Below are positions 1-6,573 of a stretch of 64,000 bases of DNA, piece by piece. Every line of letters begins with the position of its first letter. Positions within the stretch are counted from its first letter, which is position 1. Source of the stretch: Chitinophagaceae bacterium. Lineage in GTDB: Bacteria > Bacteroidota > Bacteroidia > Chitinophagales > Chitinophagaceae. The position numbers and the translations under genes are program-made. Location of the stretch: NCBI GenBank assembly GCA_947476485.1, contig CANJQU010000011.1, positions 1-64,000 of the forward strand. The letters run 5' to 3'. The notes beneath the pieces are model-generated. The model was not told where the DNA came from, made no database searches, and was given only the letters and a program-made list of their open reading frames with translations.

Positions 1-98
1 ACGGAGAACTGATAATGACACAAATGAAACAGATTAAGTAAACTATATTTGTAACAGTGAAGCAACTAAATAACTCACTCATTTTTGGGATTAACTAT

Positions 99-149
99 GG
101 TGGGTCAGTTTGGCGAGGAAAAGAGGGGTCACTTTACGCGGAATATCCA
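99..149. mobile_element. End of an IS21-like insertion sequence (partial)
   Basis: Two direct repeats of the form GGGTCAsTTTrsGCGrGGAA lie at about 102-120 and 126-143, the second ending in CGGAATATCC. Tandem terminal repeats of this kind are what I recall of IS21-family ends in Bacteroidota, where the IstA transposase binds. The istA/istB genes would lie left of the window; no intact transposase is visible. ORF 85..375 crosses these repeats and is not a gene. Confidence 0.5.
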
Positions 150-227
150 TTATCGTTCAATGCTGGTACAGTTTAACCTAATAACGGCTACCGTTTATCT
201 CATTTACTGTTTACTGCAATCAACAAG

Positions 228-1325
228 TTACTTTTTAAGAAGATCAAAAAGCTCAGTATTGATATATAATGTCTCCTTCCAAACCTTCTTCGATTGCAAT
301 ATGCCTAATTTCTCAAGCTCTTTAAGATATTTAGATGCGGTAATCCTTGAAATTTTAAGCCTGTCAATCAGGTAATCAATTTTGCTGTAAGGGTGTTCAA
401 ATAAAAGCTCTAACAATTCCTTATTATATGATTTTTCAGCTTCGATCTTCACTTTTTCTTGTGTCCGTATAAAAAGCTTGTTTATTTCCTGAACCTGATT
501 AATGGTCTCTTTTGCGGTAACCTCTACTCCTCTTAGTATGTATAATATCCATTCTTCCCAATTATCCTTCAGGCGTATTTCCTGTAATAGCCGGTAATAA
601 TCAGCTTTGTTATCAATGATGTAGGCACTTAAATAAAGAATAGGGCTTTCAAGTAGATTATGCAGGATAAGGTATAGTACGTTAATGATTCTCCCTGTTC
701 GTCCATTGCCGTCATAAAATGGATGAATACTCTCGAACTGGTAGTGCTGAACCGCCAGTTTAATCAATGGTGAAATATCATCATCCTCGTTTAAGTATTC
801 TTCCAGATTTTTCATTAGGCGGAGTATGGTATCATAATCATCCGGCGGAGTATATATAACTTTTCCTGTTGCAGCATTTCTTAATGCGGTACCGGGTAGT
901 TTACGGATTCCGGCATTGTTTTCTTCCAATACTTTTTGAGTTTCAATTATAGCATTCGTATTTAAAAAGCCTCTCTTTTGAATGAAATGAAACCCAAATA
1001 GCGTAGCCTCACGGTAGCGCAGCACTTCCTTTGTTGCAGAATCTATTTGAGTGTTTTTTGCCGATAATGCCTGATACAATTTATCCTGCGTTGTTATGAC
1101 GTTTTCAATTTCAGAACTGGCTCTCGCTTCTTTTAGAATGATGGCATTTAATAGTATGTTGGGATTGGGAAGGGTATTTGCAAGTCCCTTTAATTCTGCC
1201 AATGCTACAGACGATTTAACCAATTGGCGTAATACCTTGATTGTCTCGATCTTTTCCTTTGCTGGTGGCAAAAAAGGCAAGTCATTAAAAGCCTTTTCGG
1301 TATCTACTTCGTTTATCTTCTTCAT
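228..1325 (-). CDS. Fic family protein (AMPylase-type) with C-terminal winged helix
   Basis: Fic enzymes transfer AMP or another nucleotide part onto hydroxyl side chains of target proteins. The catalytic motif HPFYDGNGRTGR is complete at residues 201-212. The N-terminal helix has SSEIEN at about 70-75, matching the (S/T)xxxE(G/N) self-inhibitory motif, so this is a class II, auto-inhibited Fic. A winged-helix-like segment with 'KISRITASKYLKEL' fills the C-terminus, as in Fic proteins that bind DNA. At 365 residues the protein has the full family length. Upstream lie inverted repeats sharing a GTCATGTATA half-site, one overlapping the start codon, which suggests autoregulation. Position beside an IS end and a recombinase element marks it as accessory. 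Function as a toxin or regulator is inferred; target unknown. Confidence 0.9.
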   Translation of the reverse strand: MKKINEVDTEKAFNDLPFLPPAKEKIETIKVLRQLVKSSVALAELKGLANTLPNPNILLNAIILKEARASSEIENVITTQDKLYQALSAKNTQIDSATKEVLRYREATLFGFHFIQKRGFLNTNAIIETQKVLEENNAGIRKLPGTALRNAATGKVIYTPPDDYDTILRLMKNLEEYLNEDDDISPLIKLAVQHYQFESIHPFYDGNGRTGRIINVLYLILHNLLESPILYLSAYIIDNKADYYRLLQEIRLKDNWEEWILYILRGVEVTAKETINQVQEINKLFIRTQEKVKIEAEKSYNKELLELLFEHPYSKIDYLIDRLKISRITASKYLKELEKLGILQSKKVWKETLYINTELFDLLKK

Positions 1326-1405
1326 GTATAATGTTTATGAATGACCTCTTTGTCATGCAAAAATAAGGCTATTTTTTATACATGACAAGCCCGTCATGTA
1401 TAAAA
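1324..1405. promoter_or_regulatory. Inverted-repeat operator cluster upstream of the Fic gene
   Basis: A perfect 13-bp inverted repeat, TTTTATACATGAC with a 6-nt spacer and its complement, occupies 1374-1405. A weaker ATGAC/GTCAT repeat lies at 1341-1356, and a further half-site CATGTATA overlaps the Fic start codon at 1324-1331. Shared half-sites in front of a gene with a winged-helix tail suggest an operator for autorepression. The 1374-1405 hairpin could also act in RNA. Confidence 0.5.
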
Positions 1406-1580
1406 CTTATACACGAGGAAATCTGTAGTAATTGTGATGAACGGAGGTTTTCATACTGTAATCAACAGGAATTCAAATTATCTCGACATAATCTGACTGA
1501 AATCTAATAGGCGGGCGAATCAGAATTAAAATACCTTGATCTGGGACTTGTCTCAATTGTCTTTTCGGTAATTTTGCCGA

Positions 1581-2444
1581 ATGTCACAAGAACAGAATAG
1601 AGAATTATCAATACCCCGGCATCAGTTTCCCATTAGACTTATACAGAAGTTTAGCCAGGAATATGATGAAATGTTAAGCCATTATCCCCTTAATCAAAAA
1701 ATTGAGCTAACGGAACATTTACTGCAAGCCTTAGGTTATATAAGTGAATTTGCAAAAACGAATGATGAAAAGGATTATAAAAAATATGTAACCTTAGAAG
1801 ATGAATTGCTGAAAAAATACCGGGCGAACCTGAACCCTTATGCAAGGCAACAATTTTTTCAATATTTCGATTTTGAAAGAGTAATGGTTATAAAGTTTTT
1901 GCTAAGTGCCGAAGATTCTGATGTTATAAAACCGGGGGAGCAGCGGTTAACACCCGATGAGATAGAATGGTTTATTAATAGCTGCCAAAGGCTGCTTTAT
2001 AATTCAAGGCATTATTTGTATTTACAAGATCATGGGGACAATGTGCCCGCCGTTACCTTAAACGCTCCTGTTAGTATAGCAGATGAACCCGATAAGGGCA
2101 TGACCAAAGCCCGCCAGCTACTTGCCATTTATTACTTTCTGAAAGCATCTTTAGGTATAGAAGGCCGGGATAGCAGTTCGATCAGCGGAATAGCCCGTTT
2201 TATTCATCTGCTAACAGGTACAAAATTTACTACCGTTCAGAACTCTGATATTTATAAGAAATACCTGCAAATGCCGAACTATAAAAAGGATAACCAGCTT
2301 ATAACTGATTTAAAATTCATCCGTCCTTATTTTGTGGACTTAGGCTTAGACAGTGCGGTAAAGATGATTGACGAAGAGATAAATAGGGCTATCAACGAAT
2401 TACCGTTCGGAGAACGCAAGAAATATAAAAATGATCAAGGGTAA
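1581..2444 (+). CDS. Element-encoded protein of unknown function (287 aa)
   Basis: I do not recognise a named family with confidence. The protein is soluble and helical, with no signal peptide or membrane segment. Its C-terminal third (from about residue 200) contains 'IARFIHLLTGTKF' and 'LKFIRPYFVDLGL', of the sort seen in conserved accessory proteins of Bacteroidota integrative elements, so an RteC-like regulatory or mobilisation role is possible but unproven. It is the first gene of the run leading to the serine recombinase and is followed by an intrinsic terminator and the iteron cluster. Length and codon use look like an intact gene. Confidence 0.7.
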   Translation: MSQEQNRELSIPRHQFPIRLIQKFSQEYDEMLSHYPLNQKIELTEHLLQALGYISEFAKTNDEKDYKKYVTLEDELLKKYRANLNPYARQQFFQYFDFERVMVIKFLLSAEDSDVIKPGEQRLTPDEIEWFINSCQRLLYNSRHYLYLQDHGDNVPAVTLNAPVSIADEPDKGMTKARQLLAIYYFLKASLGIEGRDSSSISGIARFIHLLTGTKFTTVQNSDIYKKYLQMPNYKKDNQLITDLKFIRPYFVDLGLDSAVKMIDEEINRAINELPFGERKKYKNDQG

Positions 2445-2453
2445 TCCCTGTTA

Positions 2454-2608
2454 CCGTTAAACGGCTGTTCCGTTTAACGTAAGAATATTTAGCCGACTAT
2501 AAAAAGTCGGCATTTTTTATTCAATTACGCTGCGAAATCAGTGTTATAGGGGCTTTTAGCGTTTAACGTTTATACCGTTTAACGTAACACCAGTTACCGT
2601 TTATCGCT
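2454..2608. repeat. Iteron cluster, consensus CCGTTTAACG
   Basis: Five copies lie between genes: an inverted pair GTTAAACGG/CCGTTTAAC at 2456-2478, then copies near 2559, 2575 and 2596 (the last CCGTTTATCG). More copies lie inside the next genes at 3191, 3208 and 3320, with looser ones near 3371. Repeated protein-binding sites of this type mark replication origins, transfer origins or regulators of mobile elements. The role is inferred; the repeats themselves are plain in the sequence. Confidence 0.55.
2492..2518 (+). terminator. Intrinsic terminator
   Basis: GCCGAC and GTCGGC pair across an A-rich loop and are followed by ATTTTTTAT. It ends the transcript of the 1581-2444 gene. Confidence 0.75.
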
Positions 2609-2620
2609 AAAAATAGGTTC

Positions 2621-2647
2621 AGCCGTCTGTAAAAGGATGGCTTTTTT
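2621..2647 (+). terminator. Second hairpin with T-run
   Basis: AGCCGTC and GATGGCT form an imperfect stem (one mismatch) followed by TTTTTTG. It resembles the hairpin at 2492 and closes the iteron region before the next gene. Confidence 0.5.
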
Positions 2648-2733
2648 GTTGCCAAAAATTCTCAAAGATAGGTACACCAATAGGGGCATCCCACCGCAAA
2701 AATCGGTCGGAGCTTTGTACCAAAATCGGAAAT

Positions 2734-3033
2734 ATGGTAAAGACTAATGCAAAGCAAATGAAATCTCACACTGTAAATGTGAATGTAGTAATGGATGTAA
2801 TGGGCATCCTGTTTAACAACGATATTCCTTTTCAGGTTGAAGGAATAAACGAGCATGAGAACACCATGCTTATCAGGACAACCACGAACCCAAAACTAAC
2901 CCGGCATAAAAAAGCACTAAATAACCTTAAAACGCTTATGTCTGATTATAGCTATTACCGACATGAATCGGAAAGTAGTAATACCCATAATAGCGATGCA
3001 GGTAACAACGATTATGAAGATGAAGACGAATAA
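2734..3033 (+). CDS. Small protein with acidic C-terminal tail
   Basis: Unrecognised 99-residue protein. A compact N-terminal domain of about 70 residues ('VNVNVVMDVMGILF' then 'DIPFQVEGI') is followed by a Ser/Asn-rich linker and an Asp/Glu tail. It looks like a diverged relative of the 80-residue gene at 3998, which has the same order of strand-helix-strand followed by an acidic tail. Both sit in the serine-recombinase element. The next gene starts 28 bp downstream, so the two are probably co-transcribed. Acidic tails can mimic DNA or bind basic proteins, but no function is assigned. Confidence 0.65.
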   Translation: MVKTNAKQMKSHTVNVNVVMDVMGILFNNDIPFQVEGINEHENTMLIRTTTNPKLTRHKKALNNLKTLMSDYSYYRHESESSNTHNSDAGNNDYEDEDE

Positions 3034-3061
3034 TGAAAATTAGTTAACCAAAAATTTCAAT

Positions 3062-3901
3062 ATGACAGATTTTATAAAAAATTGTTTGCATTGCGGAACG
3101 TCCATGCAAACTCAAAGACGCACTAAAAAATACTGCTCCGATACCTGTAAGCAGGCAGCCTTTTACAGCCGGGGCGCACAACCATCGAATGCGTTAAACG
3201 GCAGCGAACCGTTAACCGCAATAGAACTTGATGGGGAAGACACCGATGAGGAACAGATAGACCGTTCAAACAACGTTGAGCGGGAGTCATTCAATGATGA
3301 GCAATTACCGGATAAGATACCGTTTAACGTTAGAAACCCTACCAACCAACAAACCATACCAGAGCCATATAACGCTAAACGTAGGGAAGAAGATAAGACC
3401 AAAGGAAACTCTAAACGCTTCGATGATACCGAGGTTGAAGAAAAACCTTACGAATGGGTTCGCTCAGAATTGATTGACGAAATTGCCGACTATGTGCAAG
3501 ACAACTATAAGACATCCGAAATGTTTCAGTATCCAAAGAAATACTGGTACGGTTCAGATTTGGAAAAGGTAAAATGGGTAAGTGTTCGGTTTCTGTGCAT
3601 AATAGAAAACCTGCTTCATTTTGATAATTCAATAGTTGAACGCAAGACTTTGATAACTATAAATAAGGCGTTGATAGCTATGATGGACGCATGGAACTTT
3701 AAATACATGCCGCACAATTACCCGCTGAAAAATGAAATAAAAGCACAGCAACAAAGGATAGAGAAAATAATAAGCGTATGTGATAAAAGTATTCGGCTTG
3801 GCTTTAAAAGGGACACAAAAGTTAAGCTAATCGCTTTAAGGTTTCAACTGGCAGACCTCGTACCAAAAGTTAGGTTTCACAACCTTGATTTTTCAAAATA
3901 G
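3062..3901 (+). CDS. Zinc-finger protein of the integrative element, unknown function
   Basis: The first 30 residues hold a treble-clef-type zinc site: Cys8, Cys11, Cys25 and Cys29, ending 'YCSDTCKQAAFYSR', a form common in short DNA-associated proteins of Bacteroidota mobile elements. A low-complexity acidic and polar linker (about 40-130) follows, then a helical domain to residue 279 with no recognised motif. DNA encoding the linker carries three copies of the CCGTTTAACG iteron (3191, 3208, 3320), so the gene overlaps possible binding sites for its own or a neighbour's product. It follows the 2734 gene by 28 bp. Replication or mobilisation protein is one guess; not established. Confidence 0.65.
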   Translation: MTDFIKNCLHCGTSMQTQRRTKKYCSDTCKQAAFYSRGAQPSNALNGSEPLTAIELDGEDTDEEQIDRSNNVERESFNDEQLPDKIPFNVRNPTNQQTIPEPYNAKRREEDKTKGNSKRFDDTEVEEKPYEWVRSELIDEIADYVQDNYKTSEMFQYPKKYWYGSDLEKVKWVSVRFLCIIENLLHFDNSIVERKTLITINKALIAMMDAWNFKYMPHNYPLKNEIKAQQQRIEKIISVCDKSIRLGFKRDTKVKLIALRFQLADLVPKVRFHNLDFSK

Positions 3902-3997
3902 AAACGGCAAATATGGGAAATAAAGCACGGGAGCCGCCTCTTAACTGAGGCTGCAAAGAAAGAAGATGAATTTTAAACAACTAAAAAACAAAACAAA

Positions 3998-4240
3998 ATG
4001 AAGACAGTAATTGTGAAAAAAGAAATAGAAGTGCCTGTTGGGATACTGATGGAAGTAGCTGACCTGCTAATTGAAAATGAACTCTCCCACGAGATCATCG
4101 GAACTGATGCAGAGAATAATTGCCTCACCCTGGAGATTGCTTATGAAAAAGATGAAAGGGACACAATCCATGAAATTGAAAATCTTATAGATGATTATGA
4201 GGAGGAGGAAGACGATGAGGAGGAAGATGAACAGAACTAA
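3998..4240 (+). CDS. Small acidic-tailed protein, paralog of the 2734 gene
   Basis: An 80-residue protein with a short alpha/beta core ('VGILMEVADLLIENELSHEI' region) and a closing stretch made almost wholly of Asp and Glu. Its arrangement parallels the 99-residue protein encoded at 2734, so the two probably arose by duplication within the element. No signal peptide, no membrane segment, no catalytic motif. A strong hairpin terminator follows at once. Function unknown. Confidence 0.65.
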   Translation: MKTVIVKKEIEVPVGILMEVADLLIENELSHEIIGTDAENNCLTLEIAYEKDERDTIHEIENLIDDYEEEEDDEEEDEQN

Positions 4241-4259
4241 ATATTCATGCTGATAATTG

Positions 4260-4295
4260 CTTGATGCAGGAAGGCGAAAGCCTTTTTGCATCAAG
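4260..4295 (+). terminator. Strong hairpin terminator
   Basis: CTTGATGCA and TGCATCAAG flank an inner stem AAGGC/GCCTT with GAAA-type loop. It follows the 3998-4240 gene by about 20 bp. It lacks a long T-run, so it may also work as a processed or bidirectional structure. Confidence 0.6.
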
Positions 4296-4378
4296 TAAAT
4301 GTTGCCGAATAAAAAGTTAAAAAGACCCCATAAGGAAAAATATAACCACATTGATAATCAAGTAGTTGTAACTTAGCC

Positions 4379-4666
4379 ATGAGAAAAGAGAAGAAGAATA
4401 AAATCATCCCATTTAGAGGGAAAATCGATAGTGTCGGAGTAGAAGCAGAAGATCAGATGCCTTTAGCAAAGTGCAGGGAACTGCTGAAATGTAGGGGCAA
4501 GAAATATACTGATGAAGATATACTACTGATAAGGGATTGGTTTTATAAACTTGTTGAACTTACTTACGATGAATACTTTATTAATCAGCAAGCGTGTATT
4601 ATAATACCACTAACAGAAAATCAAAATGATGACAATGAGGAACGCCATTATTTACGTGCGGGTTAG
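4379..4666 (+). CDS. Small protein preceding and overlapping the recombinase gene
   Basis: A 95-residue soluble protein with a basic N-terminus and a helical middle ('YTDEDILLIRDWFYKLVEL'). Its last 41 bp overlap the serine recombinase start in another frame, so translation of the two is likely coupled. Small genes of this type commonly precede recombinases in Bacteroidota elements and may act as directionality or accessory factors; that role is an inference from position only. Confidence 0.7.
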   Translation: MRKEKKNKIIPFRGKIDSVGVEAEDQMPLAKCRELLKCRGKKYTDEDILLIRDWFYKLVELTYDEYFINQQACIIIPLTENQNDDNEERHYLRAG

Positions 4667-6209
4667 CACTGAAGAACAATCAGAAAAGGGTTACAGCCTT
4701 GCGCATCAGGAAGAGAGACTGCGGAATTATTGTAAGCAGCACAACATCACCGTAGTTGGCTTTTACAAAGAAGACCATTCGGCTAAAACATTCGAGCGGC
4801 CTGCTTTTAATGAGTTATTATCCTACCTTAAAAAGAACAAAAAAGCCGTTGACCTACTATTGTTCCTGAAATGGGATAGGTTTAGCCGTAACGCAGGAGA
4901 TGCCTATGGCATGATAAATACGCTGCACAAACTCGGAGTAGAGCCACAGGCTATGGAGCAACCGCTGGACTTATCCGTACCCGAAAACAAAATAATGCTG
5001 GCATTCTATCTTGCTGCGCCCGAAGTGGAGAATGACCGCCGCTCACTAAATGTAATTGCCGGGATGCGCAGGGCTATGAAGGACGGCAGATATTGTACGA
5101 CTGCACCTAAAGGCTACAAGAATGTACGCAACGACATGAACAGGCCGATCATTGTGCCGGGAAATGATGCTCATTTGGTACGATGGCTTTTTGAAGAAGT
5201 AGCTAATGGTATCAATAACGTAAAAGACCTTTGGCGAGTAGCGGTCAAAAAAGGGCTAAAGGTGGGTAGAAGCAATATTTTCTACCTGCTTCGCAACCCC
5301 GTTTACATGGGGAAGCTTTATGTTCCTGCCTACAAAGATGAGGAAGCAATGATGGTAAAAGGGATACATGAGCCGTTAATTTCCGAAGGGCTGTTTTATG
5401 AGGCACAGGATGTATTAGATGGTAAGAAAAGAAAACAGGCATCCGTACAAACGGGTAAAGCTGAATTGCCATTGAGGGGCTTTTTAATCTGCCGTAAATG
5501 CGGTAACAAGTTAACAGGCAGTGCCTCTACAGGAAGGAGCGGTAAATACTTCTATTATCATTGTACGAGTAAATGTGGGGAAAGATACAAGGCAGAAGAA
5601 GCCAATGACCACTTTTTTTCGGAACTGAAAAAATTCAGCACCTATGAAGAAGAAATTTCACTTTTCGAGGGTATTGCTGCCGATTATTATAAAAAGGCAG
5701 GGAAGCATAAGAGTATTAGCTTAAAAGACATAGACGAGGCTATAGAGAAGAACCAAGCAAGGATAACCAACGCATTGCGTAAAATGTCTGATGATGAAAT
5801 AACCTCTTTGGATTACAGGGAGATTAAAAACCTCTACGAACCTGAAATAGAGAAGCTTACCAAAAAGAAATATGACTTGAGTAAGGTAGATGATAACCTG
5901 ATGGCGTACATCAGCACAGCGACAAAGGTACTGCGTGACTTGCCGAACTACTATGAGAGATCAACGTTATCTACTAAGCAAAAGCTGATTGGTTCGATGT
6001 ACCCTGAGAAATTGGTTTATGAAAATAAATCTTATCGAACCACAAGAATTAACGAGGCTGCCCGTGTAATATGCAACCCTGACGGGCTTTTAGAAGGATT
6101 AAAAAAAGGACAGGCTTCCGAAATTGGAAGCCTGTCCGAACAGGTGAACCCATTGGTACTCGAACCCGAGACGCATTCACTAAAAGTGCATTTGCAAGCT
6201 TCAGAATAG
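4626..6209 (+). CDS. Large serine recombinase (site-specific integrase)
   Basis: Cuts and rejoins DNA through a serine nucleophile to integrate or excise the element. Domains in order: resolvase catalytic domain (residues 1-150, nucleophile in 'YVRVSTEEQ'), recombinase domain (about 160-275), a zinc beta-ribbon with 'CRKCGNK' and a second Cys pair (about 290-325), then a coiled coil to about 440. ATGs at 4626, 4629 and 4635 are all possible; the last starts directly at MRNAIIYVRV. It overlaps the preceding small gene by 41 bp. The final 35 or so codons are odd: they run through a perfect hairpin with a minus-strand T-run and a tRNA-like 3' fragment, so the reading frame appears to cross the attachment region. 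Confidence 0.95.
   Translation: MMTMRNAIIYVRVSTEEQSEKGYSLAHQEERLRNYCKQHNITVVGFYKEDHSAKTFERPAFNELLSYLKKNKKAVDLLLFLKWDRFSRNAGDAYGMINTLHKLGVEPQAMEQPLDLSVPENKIMLAFYLAAPEVENDRRSLNVIAGMRRAMKDGRYCTTAPKGYKNVRNDMNRPIIVPGNDAHLVRWLFEEVANGINNVKDLWRVAVKKGLKVGRSNIFYLLRNPVYMGKLYVPAYKDEEAMMVKGIHEPLISEGLFYEAQDVLDGKKRKQASVQTGKAELPLRGFLICRKCGNKLTGSASTGRSGKYFYYHCTSKCGERYKAEEANDHFFSELKKFSTYEEEISLFEGIAADYYKKAGKHKSISLKDIDEAIEKNQARITNALRKMSDDEITSLDYREIKNLYEPEIEKLTKKKYDLSKVDDNLMAYISTATKVLRDLPNYYERSTLSTKQKLIGSMYPEKLVYENKSYRTTRINEAARVICNPDGLLEGLKKGQASEIGSLSEQVNPLVLEPETHSLKVHLQASE
6101..6137 (-). terminator. Minus-strand intrinsic terminator inside the recombinase 3' end
   Basis: GGACAGGCTTCC and GGAAGCCTGTCC form a perfect 12-bp stem with a 6-nt loop at 6108-6137. 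On the minus strand it is followed by seven T residues (6107-6101). It directly follows the tRNA-like fragment read on the same strand, as a tRNA terminator would. Confidence 0.7.
6141..6190 (-). pseudogene. tRNA-like 3' fragment (possible attachment-site remnant)
   Basis: Read on the minus strand, the sequence has a 4-of-5-bp anticodon-stem-like arm around the loop CTTTTAG (TTT would be a Lys anticodon), a short variable region, a T-loop TTCGAGT with a poorly paired stem, and an end TGGGTTCACC. No matching 5' acceptor strand or D-arm is found upstream, so it is not a working tRNA. It may be a remnant left by integration at a tRNA gene or a tRNA-derived att core. Confidence 0.4.
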
Positions 6210-6325
6210 ATAATCGCATTAGTTTGGGAAATTGCAACTGAGTTAACCCGAGGCTTTGACATTCTCTATTTGAAAAGAAATGACTTGTCCCTGATTGGAT
6301 TTCCATAGAAGCCCCAACATTCGCC

Positions 6326-6347
6326 CTTCGGCAGGGCTCAGGGAGAA
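6326..6347. repeat. Short dispersed repeat CGCCCTTCGGCAGGGCTCAGGG
   Basis: GCCCT and AGGGC pair around TCGGC. Close relatives of this string (CCTTCG-nCAGG-CTCAGGG) are, as I recall, scattered through many bacterial genomes. Apart from it and degenerate GC-rich sequence near 6423-6440, I see nothing in 6210-6539. Confidence 0.35.
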
Positions 6348-6539
6348 AGCTACTATTGAGCTTGCAGAATAATGAACCGCCGGCACAAGTGTGCCATAGC
6401 CACAGGCACTGATAGCAGCAGTTAAGCCCGGACCCCAACCCCTTCTTTTCCCCATGGTTATCTAGGGCTGAAGATTTTCAGCCACTACGGGCGCGAAAAC
6501 CGGTATCCTATTTATGGTGCAGGGTTGCGGCTATCTTCG

Positions 6540-6547
6540 TAACTTTG
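6540..6547 (+). promoter_or_regulatory. -7 box TAACTTTG of icmF
   Basis: Perfect fit to the Bacteroidota -7 consensus TAnnTTTG, 26 bp before the chosen ATG at 6574. It lies inside the longer ORF that begins at 6514 and so argues for the later start. Confidence 0.65.
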
Positions 6548-6573
6548 CAGCCGGATTTCAATATATTTTTCAT

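Noticed and set aside
85-375. Plus-strand ORF of 96 residues at the left edge
   Set aside because: It runs across IS-end repeats and the 3' end of the Fic gene on the other strand; no protein character.
6141-6260. Complete functional tRNA gene
   Set aside because: No 5' acceptor strand or D-arm matches; T-stem has two mismatches.
6049-6438. Minus-strand ORF of 129 residues after the recombinase
   Set aside because: It translates the terminator, tRNA-like fragment and GC repeat; typical artefact of reading an RNA-type region.
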